Assembly: GCF_902809815.1 (NCBI RefSeq)
Contig: NZ_CADDIL010000003.1
Location: 1,245-45,561 of the forward strand
DNA: 44,317 nucleotides
Direction: 5' to 3'
Origin: Spiroplasma endosymbiont of Danaus chrysippus
GTDB lineage: Bacteria; Bacillota_I; Bacilli_A; Mycoplasmatales; VBWQ01
Below, one piece after another: positions 10,017-21,731 of this stretch. Below the pieces are notes generated by a model, which worked only from the letters and a program-made list of their open reading frames with translations, was not told the DNA's origin and did no database searches. The translations under genes and the position numbers were made by a program. Position 1 is the first letter of the stretch, and every line of letters starts with the position of its first letter.

Positions 10017-11139
10017 CCCTAAATACTGGACCACTTTTGGATAGACAGTTTTAAATTTTTATTTGTGAAATTGGTGGTTTTAGAAATTTAGAATGTATTC
10101 TTTCGTAATTATAAAACATAATATATTGGTTTACATCATTTATAGCTTCATTGAGAGAAAAATATTGATTTGAACCTTTAGGTAGTCATTCTTGAGATAA
10201 ATGAGAAAATCAGTTTTCAGATATTACATTGCCACCAATATCATAAGGTTGTTTTTTGCTTAAAATTATTTGCTTATCAGCAGCTCAATTTGTGATGTCT
10301 TGACAATAAAATTCGTTGGCGTTATCTGAGTGTAAAATAACGTTTTTTACTTGGTTTCAAGAGAATTGTTGATTTATTTTTTCAAGTGCAGGAAGGATTA
10401 AATCTTGATAGGATTTGTTTGAACATGTATTATAGCTTACAATATTATTTGAATAAAAATCAATAATTACAAAAAGATATAATCAACCTTCTTTAGTATT
10501 TATTTGTTTAGTGTCCATTGATCAAATTTGATTTGAAGAGGTTGTACTTTTATAATCTTTGTTTACTTTATCCATTGTAGGTATTCACTTATTTGGATTT
10601 TTTTTGTTTTTAGGATAGTTATTTTTAGTTTGTTTTAATCCTTGAAGATTGTGATCTTTCATAATTTTTCGCATTTGTTTTGTTGATAATTCTAGATTTA
10701 AAATAATATGTTTGTATTGTTTTAATCATTCTTTAAATGCTGAAAAAATTCGTAAATAGCCATAAATTTGTCCTTTTCTTGTAAAATGAAATTCAAGTAA
10801 AAGTTGGCATAATTCTTGATATTTATGTGTACAATTACTAATTTGATTTTTTTCTTTTTTAATAGGGTTTTGTTTGTTTTTTACAAAATAATATGTTGAT
10901 CGGTTTAGTTGAAGATGTTGGCAAAGATATCTAATTGAATATTGGTTTTTGCTATCATCAATAATTTGAATTTTTTGTTTGATATTTAACTTGTTAATTA
11001 CTAATGCTATTTGTTTAATTTTATCCATTATTAAAATTCCTTTCATGTCAAAATTAGTGTTAATTGTATAACACAATTGTTTTTCGAATACATTCAAGTT
11101 TTTTTTAAATTAATGGTCTAGTAAAAAGGGCTAAGTAGC
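10008..11139 (-). mobile_element. IS3-type insertion sequence, copy 1 (1132 bp)
   Basis: The segment matches the copies at 16680 and 43184 end to end, in inverted orientation. The ends carry imperfect inverted repeats of about 21 bp (TTAGCCCTTTTTACTAGACCA against TTAGCCCTAAATACTGGACCA, written outside-in), 17 of 21 identical. No matching target duplication is seen at its borders, so the flanks may have been joined by recombination between copies. Confidence 0.88.
10051..11028 (-). CDS. IS3-family transposase (DDE integrase), copy 1
   Basis: This is a 325-aa single-frame transposase. The start ATG 11028 is chosen because AAAGGA stands ten bases upstream; an in-frame ATG at 11097 has no ribosome site. 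An N-terminal helical DNA-binding part (SIRYLCQHLQLNRSTYY) precedes the rve/integrase core: WSMDTKQI (first Asp), VILHSDNANEF (second Asp) and VISENWFSHLSQEW (Glu). No separate orfA is visible, unlike classical IS3 elements with a programmed frameshift. All TGA are Trp. It appears intact and so potentially active. Confidence 0.9.
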
Positions 11140-11145
11140 AAGTAG

Positions 11146-11298
11146 CCATTAAACATATTTGGTTTAGTTTTAGGATGGGCTATTTTATGAAATAATAAAA
11201 ATTTTAGTAATAAAAAAGAAGAAGAAAAAATAAAAGAATTAGGAATTTTTAATATTTTAAATGATGAACAGAAAAAAAGTTTGTGGAATTTGTTTTAA
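11146..11298 (+). pseudogene. C-terminal part of a small phage membrane protein
   Basis: From 11146 to TAA 11296 the frame reads PLNIFGLVLGWAILWNNKNF and a charged tail. This matches the C-terminal half of the intact 83-aa protein at 22275-22526 (LNILGLVIGWAILWNIKNN). The N-terminal half is missing and IS copy 1 borders it, so this is a truncated copy. The hydrophobic stretch is a transmembrane helix; a holin-like or membrane-anchor role is possible but unproven. Confidence 0.55.
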
Positions 11299-11356
11299 AG
11301 TTAAAGATAATCCTGAAACTATATGTACTAATTGTTTAAAAAAATTTGAAAAATAG
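11264..11356 (+). CDS. Tiny zinc-ribbon-like protein (30 aa)
   Basis: MNRKKVCGICFKVKDNPETI then CTNCLKKFEK: two CxxC pairs, typical of a minimal zinc knuckle. It overlaps the end of the preceding frame and stops just before the terminator at 11350. There is no equivalent in module copy B and no clear ribosome site, so it may be spurious despite the striking cysteine pattern. Confidence 0.4.
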   Translation: MNRKKVCGICFKVKDNPETICTNCLKKFEK

Positions 11357-11377
11357 GACTATAAATGCTATTTTTTG
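11350..11377 (+). terminator. Terminator upstream of the TerS gene, module A
   Basis: An AAAAATAG...CTATTTTTT hairpin with a T run. The same position in module copy B (22256-22285) has a better-paired version, so it is a conserved part of the phage module. It separates the small membrane gene from the packaging genes. Confidence 0.65.
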
Positions 11378-11526
11378 TTATAATTATATTATAAAAATTA
11401 AATAAAAATATATATGAAGTAATTAATAAAGTTAATAAGTTATTTTTTCAGCAATTCTAACTTAAAGATTATATTAATTATATCATAACTTTTCGTTTTT
11501 TAAAACATATGAAAGGAGATTTTTAT

Positions 11527-11922
11527 GTGCAAGAAGAAAAAATAAAAATAAGAACAATTTTTAATGATGCTACAAAATTAAGAGAAGCATTAGAAAATTA
11601 TTTTATTCATTGTAAAGAGTTTGATGAAATACCTACTAAAGTTGGAATTTTAATTTATTTAGATATTACAGAAAATACTCTTTATAGTTGAAAACAAAAG
11701 AAAAGAAATACTTTTTTACAACAAATTAATTGAGCATATTTACAAATACGCCATATTAATACACAAAGATATTTAAAAGTAAATGCAAATAATACTGCAT
11801 GATATTTAGAAAGAGCATTTGTGAAAGAATATCATTTATCTACAAAAATTGATATAAAAAGTAATGATAATACAGCCCTTATACAAGTTAATCTCGAAAA
11901 TAAAGGTAAGAATAAATGTTAA
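11527..11922 (+). CDS. Probable phage terminase small subunit (TerS), module A
   Basis: This is a 131-aa frame. GTG at 11527 is preferred because AAAGGAG (11512-11518) lies eight bases before it, while the in-frame ATG at 11509 has no site; the same arrangement recurs in copy B. The N-terminal region (KLREALENYFIHC..., LDITENTLYSW) looks like a helix-turn-helix. The C-terminal region (NNTAWYLERAF..., STKIDIKSN) resembles TerS proteins that end just before TerL. It overlaps terL by seven bases, so translation is coupled. TerS recognises phage DNA and regulates TerL. The role is inferred from position and architecture. Confidence 0.65.
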
Positions 11923-13268
11923 GTAATTTTGGTTATTTATTAGATATTGCTAAAAGAATGTATTTAAAACAACCTTTAAATATTACTAAAATTAAACAAT
12001 TAGGTAGTCGTAAATCTGGTAAAACATTTAGTGATATTGAATTTCTTGGTATTTTATTAATGTTAGATAATATTAATATTCATGCTTATTTAATTCGTAA
12101 TATGTCAAAACAATTAAATGATAGTTGACAAGAATTAAAACAAATTATTAAAGCAACATATCCTAGTATTAATTTTATTATTAGTGAAACTAAAAAAACT
12201 ATTGAATTTAATGGTAGTAAAATAACTTGTAAATATTTACATTCACAAGATAATAGTAATGTTAAATTAACTGGATTAGCAAGTAATTATTTATATGATT
12301 ATGTAATTATATGAAGTGATGAAAGATATGAAATTACTGAAAATGATTATCAAGATTTAAAAGATGCTATTCGTGGTGCAAATCAATTATTAGAAATTGA
12401 AAGTTGTAATCCTTGAAGTATTTTAAATGAATTTATTAAAAAAACTATAAATGCTTGTCCACAAAACGAAAAACAAATTATTAATGAATATGAACAATTT
12501 ACTATTATTGATAATACTATTTATCATTATCAAAATTGAAAATTAAATACTGATTTAAAAGATAGTGATAAACAACAATTATTAGAAATAGAAAAATTAG
12601 AGCCAATATCTGCAAGAGTAAGAAGTCATGGTTTAGTAGGTTATGAATCTGGTGGTATATATTCACATTTAATTCATAAGATATCACGTTTATTACAACC
12701 AAGTTATAGATTTAGTGCTGGATTAGATTATGGGTTTAAAGATGATGCTTTAGCATGTTTATTAATAGGTTTTGATTATAATTTTAAATTTGTTAATGTT
12801 ATTGATTGTTTAAAAATAGAAAATAAATTAATTCGTTATGATAATAAACAATTAGCAAGATTAGTAGTTGAGTTTTATATTAAATTAGCAAAAGAAAATA
12901 ATTTGTTATATGAATATGGTTTAACTGTATATTGTGATTTTAGTAATTATACATTTATAGAAATGTTAAATGATACAGCAATTAAATATAACGTTAATTC
13001 ATGGCTCTATTTTAAAGATTGTGTGAAATTAAGACTTGAGTTTAGAATAGGTAAGAATGTGGCTTTAATGGCTTCAGAACGCTTAAATATTAGTATGAAT
13101 GCACAAGAATTATTAGATGAATTTAGATTAGCAATATGAGATGAAAAAAGTATTAAACAAATACCTTTGCCGGGTAACGACCATTTACGAGATGCATTTG
13201 ATTATGCTATAGAACCATATATTAGAAATTTAAGTGCAAATATAAATCCTTATTTTGAAAGGAAGTAA
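11916..13268 (+). CDS. Phage terminase large subunit (TerL), module A, intact
   Basis: The 450-aa packaging motor is continuous with TGA as Trp. The ATPase domain has GSRKSGKTFSD (Walker A, residues 30-40) and YVIIWSDERYEI (Walker B Asp-Glu). The RNase-H-like nuclease domain has FSAGLDYGFKDDALACLL (first metal Asp), VYCDFS and the C-terminal DHLRDAFDYAIEPY block. It cuts concatemeric DNA and pumps it into the prohead through the portal, encoded three bases downstream. Similarity is to PBSX/SPP1-like TerL in general pattern. A frameshifted homologue lies at 20369-21731. Confidence 0.92.
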
Positions 13269-13271
13269 CAT

Positions 13272-14567
13272 ATGAATAATCATAATACTGAAATATTAAC
13301 TCCTAATTGATGTATGATAAATCTTCAAGAAATAATAGCAAATCATGCAAGTAAATTATTATGAGGTAATGGTTATACTTTAACAAGTGAACATCCAGAA
13401 TATAAAAATGCTATTGAAAAATTAAAAGAATGAAATAATTTTGATAGTTTATTTTATCAAGATTGTCATATTAAATCTGGTTATGGTTATAGTATTGTTC
13501 AAATTGATAGAAGTAAAACTGGAAGAATAGCATTAAATTTTGCTCAATCATATGCTCAATCAAGAGTAGCTAGAGTATTAGAAACTGAATATAGTGCATC
13601 AACATGGTCAAGAGTACAATATGATGACCAAAGTATTTATGTTAAAACAACATATACTCCAAATCAAATAATTAGATATTTTACTAGTGATACAGTTACA
13701 TTAGATGGTTTACAAGAAAAAATAAGTAAAGATTTACAATTACCATTAATTGAAAATCATAATTTAGGTATTATTCCAGTTAAATTTATGCAAAATTTAC
13801 CTAAAAAGAATTTCTTTGGTGGAGTTATTGGTGATTATTATCCAGATATGACTCCAATTAAAAATTTACAAAAATTATTAAATAAAACATTTGAATCAAT
13901 TGAACATGAACTTGAATGTAATATAACTCGTGTATTTTTAGATATTACTGAACAAGAAATAAATCAATCTAAAACTGCTTTTGATTTAAAAAAATTAATA
14001 GGTAAATTTATTTTACAAGCAAATTTAAGAAGTATGGGAACTACTAGTGGAACACCACCAATTGCAATATTACAAGGTAGTCCAATATTAGATAAATATG
14101 ATGAATTTATACAATTTATTATTGATAAAGCATTTGAAGGTAGTGGCTATAGTCCAGTAAATGATACTACTAGTCAAAAAACTGAAGCAGAAGTATTAAT
14201 TACTAATTCAAGAGATATGGAAACTACAAGAATTAAAAGAACTTTAAATCAAAGTGATTGAAATGAAATATTTCAAAGATGTTTTATATTAATGGGATTA
14301 GATGGTGATAAATCTAAATGAACATTTGAAATTAAAGAAAATACTATTACAGATAGATTAAAATCACTTGAAATTGATGAAGCAGAATTAAGATTAGGAA
14401 TTACTAATATTAAAAGAATTATTGTTAAAAGATATGGTGTTAGTGAAGAAGAAGCACAACAAATTATTGATGAAAATAGAAAATATCAAAAAGAAGAAAT
14501 TGAATTTAATAATACTTTTTTAGGAGAAACTAAAAATGATACCGAAAATAAATCATCAATTAATTAA
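13272..14567 (+). CDS. Phage portal protein, module A
   Basis: The 431-aa protein follows TerL directly (start ATG 13272, AAGGAAG upstream), the usual place for a portal. Features fitting SPP1/PBSX-type portals are an N-terminal entry segment (NHASKLLWGNGYTL), a mid-protein beta-rich core ending ENHNLGIIPVKF, a PIKNLQKLLNKTFESIEHEL helix and the long C-terminal helical part rich in Glu/Lys. Portals form the 12-mer ring through which DNA enters. The copy-B protein is close in sequence but carries an insertion of about ten residues (GKKEDANTPTS) near residue 225. The call combines gene order and general pattern; no single diagnostic motif exists. Confidence 0.8.
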
Positions 14568-16701
14568 AACTGTATGAAAAAGTACAGGTGAAATTGAAAA
14601 AGATTTTACACAAAATAAAGATTTACAATTTCGTGTATGTCCTTTTACCGTTATTTTAGGTGCTATAAATTCAACAGAAACAGGTTATAAACCACCAACT
14701 AGTATTCCTAATGATTATACTTCATTTAGTAAAATCTTTACTGATAGAGAAGCCATACAAGCAGTATGAGACCACTCTTATTTTCCTATTCAAAATAAAG
14801 ATAATCCAGATGAAGCATATAAACAATTACAAATTGGTGATGTATTTTATGGAAATATTGTAAGTGACCAGTTAGGTATTACTTATTCAGCAACTCCTGC
14901 AAATAATGCTTTTATTCAAGAACAAGCAATTAAAAATGTAGTTATTAATATTCCAAATGAAAAAAAGAATTTTGATTTTATTAATAATATTGTTTCAAAT
15001 TTATATAAGTTATATATGATTCCAGAAATTAATAAAGTTATAAATACTGATAAATCAATTAAAGTTGATAGACAATGATATATTCTTGAAGTTGCTAGTA
15101 AAACTTATAATAATGAAAATAAAGAATTGGCTTATACTCAATGTACTTTTAGTTCATTAAATGATAAATTAGCACATAGTGGATTAGCAATTAATCAATA
15201 TGTGCAATTAGGTGCGCCCGGTGACCCATTTGCATTACCAGCATTAGATGAAAATAATAATATTGTTTTGGATGGTAATTATTTAACACCATTACCAGTT
15301 ACTCATTGTCAAATATCTTTTTATGGTTCAGTAAAACCTATTTCAATAGCATTATGAGGTAGAGATATTGATAATAATCCTGAAAATACTAAAAAACATA
15401 AATATCGACAATATCCAAGTAAATTATTATTTCCATGACAATATCAATGTTCAACTTATGACCCAGTAAGTTTTCAAGCATTACCAGAAACTAACTATGT
15501 TTTAACTGTTCAAGGACAATCAACTATGGATGGTTATACAGAATGAAGAAAAGAAGTACTACCATTATATGATGATGGTGCAACTCAACATTATGAAGGT
15601 CATTTACTTACTAATTTAGAAAAAACTAAAAATACTAATAAAGTTGATGTATCAAATAGATTAGTAAATTATTGAGATAATAATTTTTTAAATGGTGCAG
15701 AAATTGAAGATTATAATTATGCAACTGCTGGTAATCCATATTTTCAATATTATAATAAAAATAATAAAAAATTTATTGGTAATACTCATTATAATATGAA
15801 TAATAATAAATTTAAGCAGTTAAATACTATAAATGCTTTACATTATTTTATTTATAATCCTATTAGTGAAATACCTTTAACAATAAGAGAAACTATTAAA
15901 ATTAATCTTAATACTATACCTATATTTGGTTCATTTATGAATGCTTTTGTTGGTGGATTAGATATTGGAGCAAAGTTAAGTAGTAATTTGTTAATTCCAC
16001 AATTTAATTACATAAATGGTTTAATATCTGCTGAATTATATACTTTTTATACAAAATTATTATATTCAACACCACCTAGTGGTAATCCTATACCACTTGA
16101 TATGTTTCGAAATGATACACCAGATTCAATTCAAGCAGGGTTAGGTTCAGCAAGTCATATGACATCATTTACATTTAATTTAACTGATAAATTATCAATG
16201 GCAAGGTTTGATATTAATAATCAATCATTTAATGATAATAATGTACAAGAAACAGTAAATTTAGGCCAGTTAGCTATTAAAAATAAAGATTTAGTTAATT
16301 TATTAGCAAAAGATGATATTGATACATCATTATTACAAGCACCAGATTTTACTAATACTAATATAGTAAAATGAGCAATTGATATGATTGATATTAAAGT
16401 TGTAGGTAAAAGTAATTTTAAAATAACATTTTATTCAATGCCAGATAATAGAAGTGGTGCTGTTAATGATAATTTTAGTATTTGAAGTGGTACTTATCAA
16501 ACAGTTGGTAAAGCAAGTAATAATAGCAGATTAATTCAAAATACATTTATTTTAGCAAATAATACTTTTAAATTTGACCAACCATTTAATTATCCTCAAG
16601 CAATACAACCACCTCCAATAATAGAGAGAGCGCATCCTATATTTATTGATTTAAGCAATCAAAGTCAATATGGAATTAAGCTACTTAGCCCTTTTTACTA
16701 G
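14536..16701 (+). CDS. Large unknown protein, probable virion component, 3' end cut by IS3 copy 2
   Basis: The frame opens at ATG 14536 (GGAG upstream), overlapping the portal gene's end by 32 bases, and runs 721 codons before stopping inside the IS that begins at 16680. The true C-terminus is lost. Composition is Asn-, Tyr- and Pro-rich with many predicted beta segments and no transmembrane helix, as in capsid or tail proteins. Recognisable pieces (GAPGDPFALPAL, PFTVILGAINSTETGY) match no family I know. Position after the portal and the coupled start argue for a structural protein of the same phage. Confidence 0.65.
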
Positions 16702-17811
16702 ACCATTAATTTAAAAAAAACTTGAATGTATTCGAAAAACAATTGTGTTATACAATTAACACTAATTTTGACATGAAAGGATTTTTAATAATGGATAAAA
16801 TTAAACAAATAGCATTAGTAATTAACAAGTTAAATATCAAACAAAAAATTCAAATTATTGATGATAGCAAAAACCAATATTCAATTAGATATCTTTGCCA
16901 ACATCTTCAACTAAACCGATCAACATATTATTTTGTAAAAAACAAACAAAACCCTATTAAAAAAGAAAAAAATCAAATTAGTAATTGTACACATAAATAT
17001 CAAGAATTATGCCAACTTTTACTTGAATTTCATTTTACAAGAAAAGGACAAATTTATGGCTATTTACGAATTTTTTCAGCATTTAAAGAATGATTAAAAC
17101 AATACAAACATATTATTTTAAATCTAGAATTATCAACAAAACAAATGCGAAAAATTATGAAAGATCACAATCTTCAAGGATTAAAACAAACTAAAAATAA
17201 CTATCCTAAAAACAAAAAAAATCCAAATAAGTGAATACCTACAATGGATAAAGTAAACAAAGATTATAAAAGTACAACCTCTTCAAATCAAATTTGATCA
17301 ATGGACACTAAACAAATAAATACTAAAGAAGGTTGATTATATCTTTTTGTAATTATTGATTTTTATTCAAATAATATTGTAAGCTATAATACATGTTCAA
17401 ACAAATCCTATCAAGATTTAATCCTTCCTGCACTTGAAAAAATAAATCAACAATTCTCTTGAAACCAAGTAAAAAACGTTATTTTACACTCAGATAACGC
17501 CAACGAATTTTATTGTCAAGACATCACAAATTGAGCTGCTGATAAGCAAATAATTTTAAGCAAAAAACAACCTTATGATATTGGTGGCAATGTAATATCT
17601 GAAAACTGATTTTCTCATTTATCTCAAGAATGACTACCTAAAGGTTCAAATCAATATTTTTCTCTCAATGAAGCTATAAATGATGTAAACCAATATATTA
17701 TGTTTTATAATTACGAAAGAATACATTCTAAATTTCTAAAACCACCAATTTCACAAATAAAAATTTAAAACTGTCTATCCAAAAGTGGTCCAGTATTTAG
17801 GGCTAACCACC
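16680..17811 (+). mobile_element. IS3-type insertion sequence, copy 2 (1132 bp)
   Basis: Identical in extent to copies 1 and 3. The left end is GCTACTTAGCCC and the right end GGGCTAACCACC, with the same imperfect inverted repeats. It interrupts the 721-codon phage gene at its left and abuts a recT-like scrap at its right. The two sides are unrelated, so it probably also marks a rearrangement joint. Confidence 0.88.
16791..17768 (+). CDS. IS3-family transposase (DDE integrase), copy 2
   Basis: Matches copy 1 throughout, with the same 325-aa length, start (ATG 16791 after AAAGGA) and catalytic blocks WSMDTKQI, LHSDNANEF and VISENWFSHL. The only change noticed is just upstream of the start (GGATTT here, GGAATT in copy 1). 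The recent spread of the element is shown by this near identity. The frame is intact. Confidence 0.9.
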
Positions 17812-17909
17812 GGTCAAAACTAGTATTTCAAGGACTATCTTCACGCTTAGTTTTACTAAATTTTTTTCTTCATTCTTGACATTCTTCAACTGTCATTCCT
17901 TTAGGGAAT
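17812..17909 (-). pseudogene. recT-like recombinase fragment
   Basis: This 98-base scrap between two IS elements is open in one minus-strand frame: FPKGMTVEECQEWRKKFSKT followed by KREDSPWNTSFD. The second part resembles the RecT/Bet-type annealase motif SPWxTxFDxMAxKTV, found near the middle of those ~270-300 aa phage recombinases. Both ends are cut by the IS3 copy and the IS256-type element. One Trp of each half is TGA. The identification rests on about 30 residues. Confidence 0.5.
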
Positions 17910-17910
17910 G

Positions 17911-19271
17911 TTTAGTAATCTGTGTGACTTACAAAAATAACTATGTTTAATTAATTCTAGTAAATATAATTTATATATCTAGAAAGAGTGAGTTACAGAT
18001 GGCTAAAAAAGATAATCTTAATAACAATGATCCAATATCAAAAGCAGTAGATTTATTATTAGAAAATACTGAGGATTTAACAACAGTTTTTAAAGAGGGA
18101 TGCTTATATAAAGAATTAACTAAACGATTGGTAGAAAAAATGTTGAATTCTGAGATGCAAAATTATTTAGGACACGAAAGAAATCAACGCAGTAATAATG
18201 ACAATGTTCGTAATGGTACAACATCAAAAAAATTAATAACTCAACAAGGTAAAATTGAAATTGATGTACCAAGAGATCGCAATAGTAATTTTGAACCAGT
18301 AATAATCACAAAAAGACAGAGAAGATTTGATGGTTTTGATCAACAAGTTCTTTCACTATATGCAAAAGGTATGACTTTATCAGATATTAGAATGCAGTTG
18401 CAAGAGTTATATCATGGCGCAGATATTAGCGAAAGCGTAATTAGTCAAATTACTGATGATGTCATTGATGATGTCAAAGCATGGCAAAATCGTCCATTAG
18501 ATAGTGTTTATCCAATCATTTATTTTGATTGTATCGTAGTTAAAGTACGTCAGGATAAACGTATTATTAACAAATCAGTTTATATAGCTTTAGGAGTTGA
18601 TTTAGAAGGTAAAAAAGATGTTTTAGGTTTATGAATTAGTGAAAATGAAGGTGCTAAATTCTGATTAAATAATTTTACAGAAATGAAAAATCGAGGCTTA
18701 AATGATATTCTTATTGCTTGTAGTGATAATTTAACAGGCATGTCAGAGGCAATACAATCAGTTTATCCTAAAACTGAACATCAATTATGCATAGTTCATC
18801 AAATTAGAAATAGCTTAAAATATGTTTCATACAAACATCGAAAGTCTCTAGTTATCGATTTAAAGCCAATTTATACAGCATGTAGTGAAGAACAAGCAAT
18901 GCAAGCTTTAGAATCATTTGAAAGTAAATGAAATAAACAATATCCACAAATTGCTAAATCTTGATATAAAAATTGAGAAAATTTAATGGTTTTTATTAGT
19001 TATCCAGCAGAAATTAAAAGGGTAATTTATACTACAAATGCTATTGAATCTGTTAATAGCCAATTACGAAAAGTTATTAGAAATAAAAAAGTTTTTCCTA
19101 ATGATATGGCAGTTTTTAAAATTTTTTACTTAGCAATTGAAAATATCACAAAAAAATGAACATTGCCTATTCAAAATTGAAATACAGCAATTGCTCATTT
19201 TATGATAAAATTTGAAGACAGAATTAATCTGAACTAGTACTTTGTAAAACAAAGAAACACAGATTACTAAA
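17911..19271 (+). mobile_element. IS256-type insertion sequence (about 1361 bp)
   Basis: Terminal inverted repeats of at least 14 bp bound the transposase gene: TTAGTAATCTGTGT (17912-17925) and its complement at 19257-19270. The flanks (AGGGAATG on the left, AAGCCTCT on the right) show no 8-9-bp duplication, and the left flank is recT-like while the right is portal. The insertion therefore no longer sits in one original target. Confidence 0.8.
17999..19237 (+). CDS. IS256-family (mutator-type) transposase
   Basis: The 412-aa protein is full length for the family and intact with TGA as Trp. It has the N-terminal [18 protein letters not shown]..., YLGHER motif, then [17 protein letters not shown]. 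The DDE triad lies in [13 protein letters not shown] (first Asp), [11 protein letters not shown] (second Asp) and [14 protein letters not shown] (Glu). The C-H block [15 protein letters not shown] is also typical. GTG/TTG alternatives are unnecessary: ATG 17999 follows AGAAAGAG. It is bounded by recT-like and portal fragments. Confidence 0.93.
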
Positions 19272-20365
19272 AAGCCTCTTTCAAATGTTCATTTAGATTT
19301 ATCACCATCTAATCCCATTAATATAAAACATCTTTGAAATATTTCATTTCAATCACTTTGATTTAAAGTTCTTTTAATTCTTGTAGTTTCCATATCTCTT
19401 GAATTAGTAATTAATACTTCTGCTTCTGTTTTTTGACTTGTAGTATCATTTACTGGACTATATCCAGCACCTTCAAATGCTTTATCAATAATAAATTGCA
19501 TAAAATCTGCATATTTATCTAATATTGGATTACCTTGTAATATTGCAATTGGTGGTGTTCCACTAGTACTTCCTAAACTTCTTAAATGTGCTTGTAAAAT
19601 AAATTTACCTACAAATTTTTTAAGTTCATAAGCAGAAGTTGGAGTATTAGCATCTTCTTTTTTACCTATTTGATTAATTTCTTGAGCAGTAATATCTAAA
19701 AATACACGAGTAACATTATATTCAAGTTCATGTTCAATTGATTCAAATGTTTTATTTAATAATTCTTGTAATTTTTTAATTGGTGTCATATCTGGATAAT
19801 AATCACCAATAACTCCACCAAAGAAATTCTTTTTAGGTAAATTTTGCATAAATTTAACTGGAATAATACCTAAATTATGATTTTCTATTAATGGTAATTT
19901 TAAATCATCACTTATTTGTTTTTGTAAACCATCTAAAATAACAAAATCACTAGTAAAATATCTAATTATTTGATTTGGAGTATATGTTGTTTTAACATAA
20001 ATACTTTGGTCATCATATTGTACTCTTGACCATGTACTAGCACTATATTCAGTTTCTAATACTCTTGCTACTCTTGATTGAGCATATGGTTGAGCAAAAT
20101 TTAATGCTATTCTACCAGTTTTACTTTTATCAATTTGAACAATACTATAACCATAACCAGATTTAATATGACAATCTTGATAAAATAATGAATCAAAATT
20201 ATTTCATTCTTTTAATTTTTCAATTGCCTTTTTATATTCTTCATCTTCACTTGTTAAAGTATAACCATTACCTCATAGTAATTTTGAAGCATGATTTGCT
20301 ATTATTTCTTGAAGATTTATCATACATCATTTAGGAGTTAATATTTCAGTATTATGATTATTCAT
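19272..20365 (-). pseudogene. Phage portal protein, module B, 3'-truncated
   Basis: Starts at ATG 20365, six bases after the terL-B region, and stays in frame for about 360 codons. It closely follows the module-A portal (shared ENHNLGIIPVKF, SRDMETTRIKRTLNQSD). After LDGDKSKWTFE the sequence departs into RGFL and the IS256-type end, so the last ~70 residues are missing. An insertion of about ten residues near residue 225 distinguishes it from copy A, showing that the two modules are diverged relatives and not a fresh duplication. Confidence 0.85.
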
Positions 20366-20368
20366 ATC

Positions 20369-21731
20369 TTACTTCCTTTCAAAATAAGGATTTATATTTG
20401 CACTTAAATTTCTAATATACGGTTCTATAGCATAATCAAATGCATCTCTTAAATGGTCATTACCTGGTAATGGTATTTGTTTAATACTTTTAGGGTCTCA
20501 TACAGCCAATCTAAATTCATCTAATAATAACTGAGGATTATTTTTTATGTTTATATTTAAGCGTTCTGATGCCATTAAAGCCACATTCTTACCTATTCTA
20601 AACTCAAAAGTCTTAATTTCACACAATCTTTAAAATATAGCGATGAACTGACCCTATATTTAATTGCTGTATCATTAAGCATTTCAATAAATGTATAATT
20701 ACTAAAATCACAATATACAGTTAACCCATATTCATCTAAATAAACATTTTCTTTTGCTAATTTAATATAAAATTCAACTACTAATTTTGCTAATTGTTTA
20801 TTATCATAACGTACTAATTTATTTTCTATTTTTAAACAATCAATAACATTAACAAAATTAAAATCATAATCAAAACCTATTAATAAACATGCTAATGCAT
20901 CATCTTTAAACCCATAATCTAATCCAGCACTAAATCTATAACTTTTTTGTATTACTCTACTAATCTTAGGAAGTAAATGTGAATATATTCCACCAGATTC
21001 ATAACCTACTAAACCATGACTTCTTACTCTTGCAGATATTGGGTCAAGAGTTTCTATTTCTAATAATTGTTGTTGTTTATCACTATCTTTTAAATGAGTA
21101 TTTAATTTTCAATTTTGATAATGATAAATAGTATTATCTATAATAGTAAATTGTTCATATTCATTAATAATTTGTTTTTCATTTTGTGGACAAGCATTTA
21201 TAGTTTTTTTAATAAATTCATTTAAAATACTTCAAGGATTACAACTTTCAATTTCTAATAATTGATTTGCACCACGAATAGCATCTTTTAAATCTTGATA
21301 ATCATTTTCAGTAATTTCATATCTTTCATCACTTCATATAATTACATAATCATATAAATAATTACTTGCTAATCCAGTTAATTTAACATTACTATTATCT
21401 TGTGAATGTAAATATTTACAAGTTATTTTACTTCCATTAAATTCAATAGTTTTTTAGTTTCACTAATAATAAAATTAATACTAGGATATGTTGCTCTAAT
21501 AATTTGCTTTAATTCTTGTCAACTATCATTTAATTGTTTTGACATATTACGAATTAAATAAGCATGAATATTAATATTATCTAACATTAATAAAATACCT
21601 AAGAATTCAATATCACTAAATGTTTTACCAGATTTACGACTACCTAATTGTTTAATTTTAGTAATATTTAAAGGTTGTTTTAAATACATTCTTTTAGCAA
21701 TATCTAATAAATAACCAAAATTACTTAACAT
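20369..21731 (-). pseudogene. Phage terminase large subunit, module B, frameshifted
   Basis: Homologous along its length to terL of module A: same start MLSNFGYLLDIAKRMYLKQP, Walker A GSRKSGKTFSD, and nuclease residues. Two lesions break it. One base is missing from an A run near 21452 (six A against seven in copy A), and two extra bases near 20606 turn ...RLEFRIG into a shifted frame. The total is ten bases longer than copy A, not a multiple of three. The ATG overlaps the TerS-B stop as in copy A. Confidence 0.88.

Noticed and set aside
11509-11526. ATG start for TerS in module A
   Set aside because: The ATG overlaps the ribosome site itself; GTG 11527 is at the right distance, and module B has the same arrangement.
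16722-16790. Upstream start MNVFEKQ for the IS3-type transposase
   Set aside because: It is in frame but has no Shine-Dalgarno sequence, whereas ATG 16791 is preceded by AAAGGA; the same holds for all three copies.
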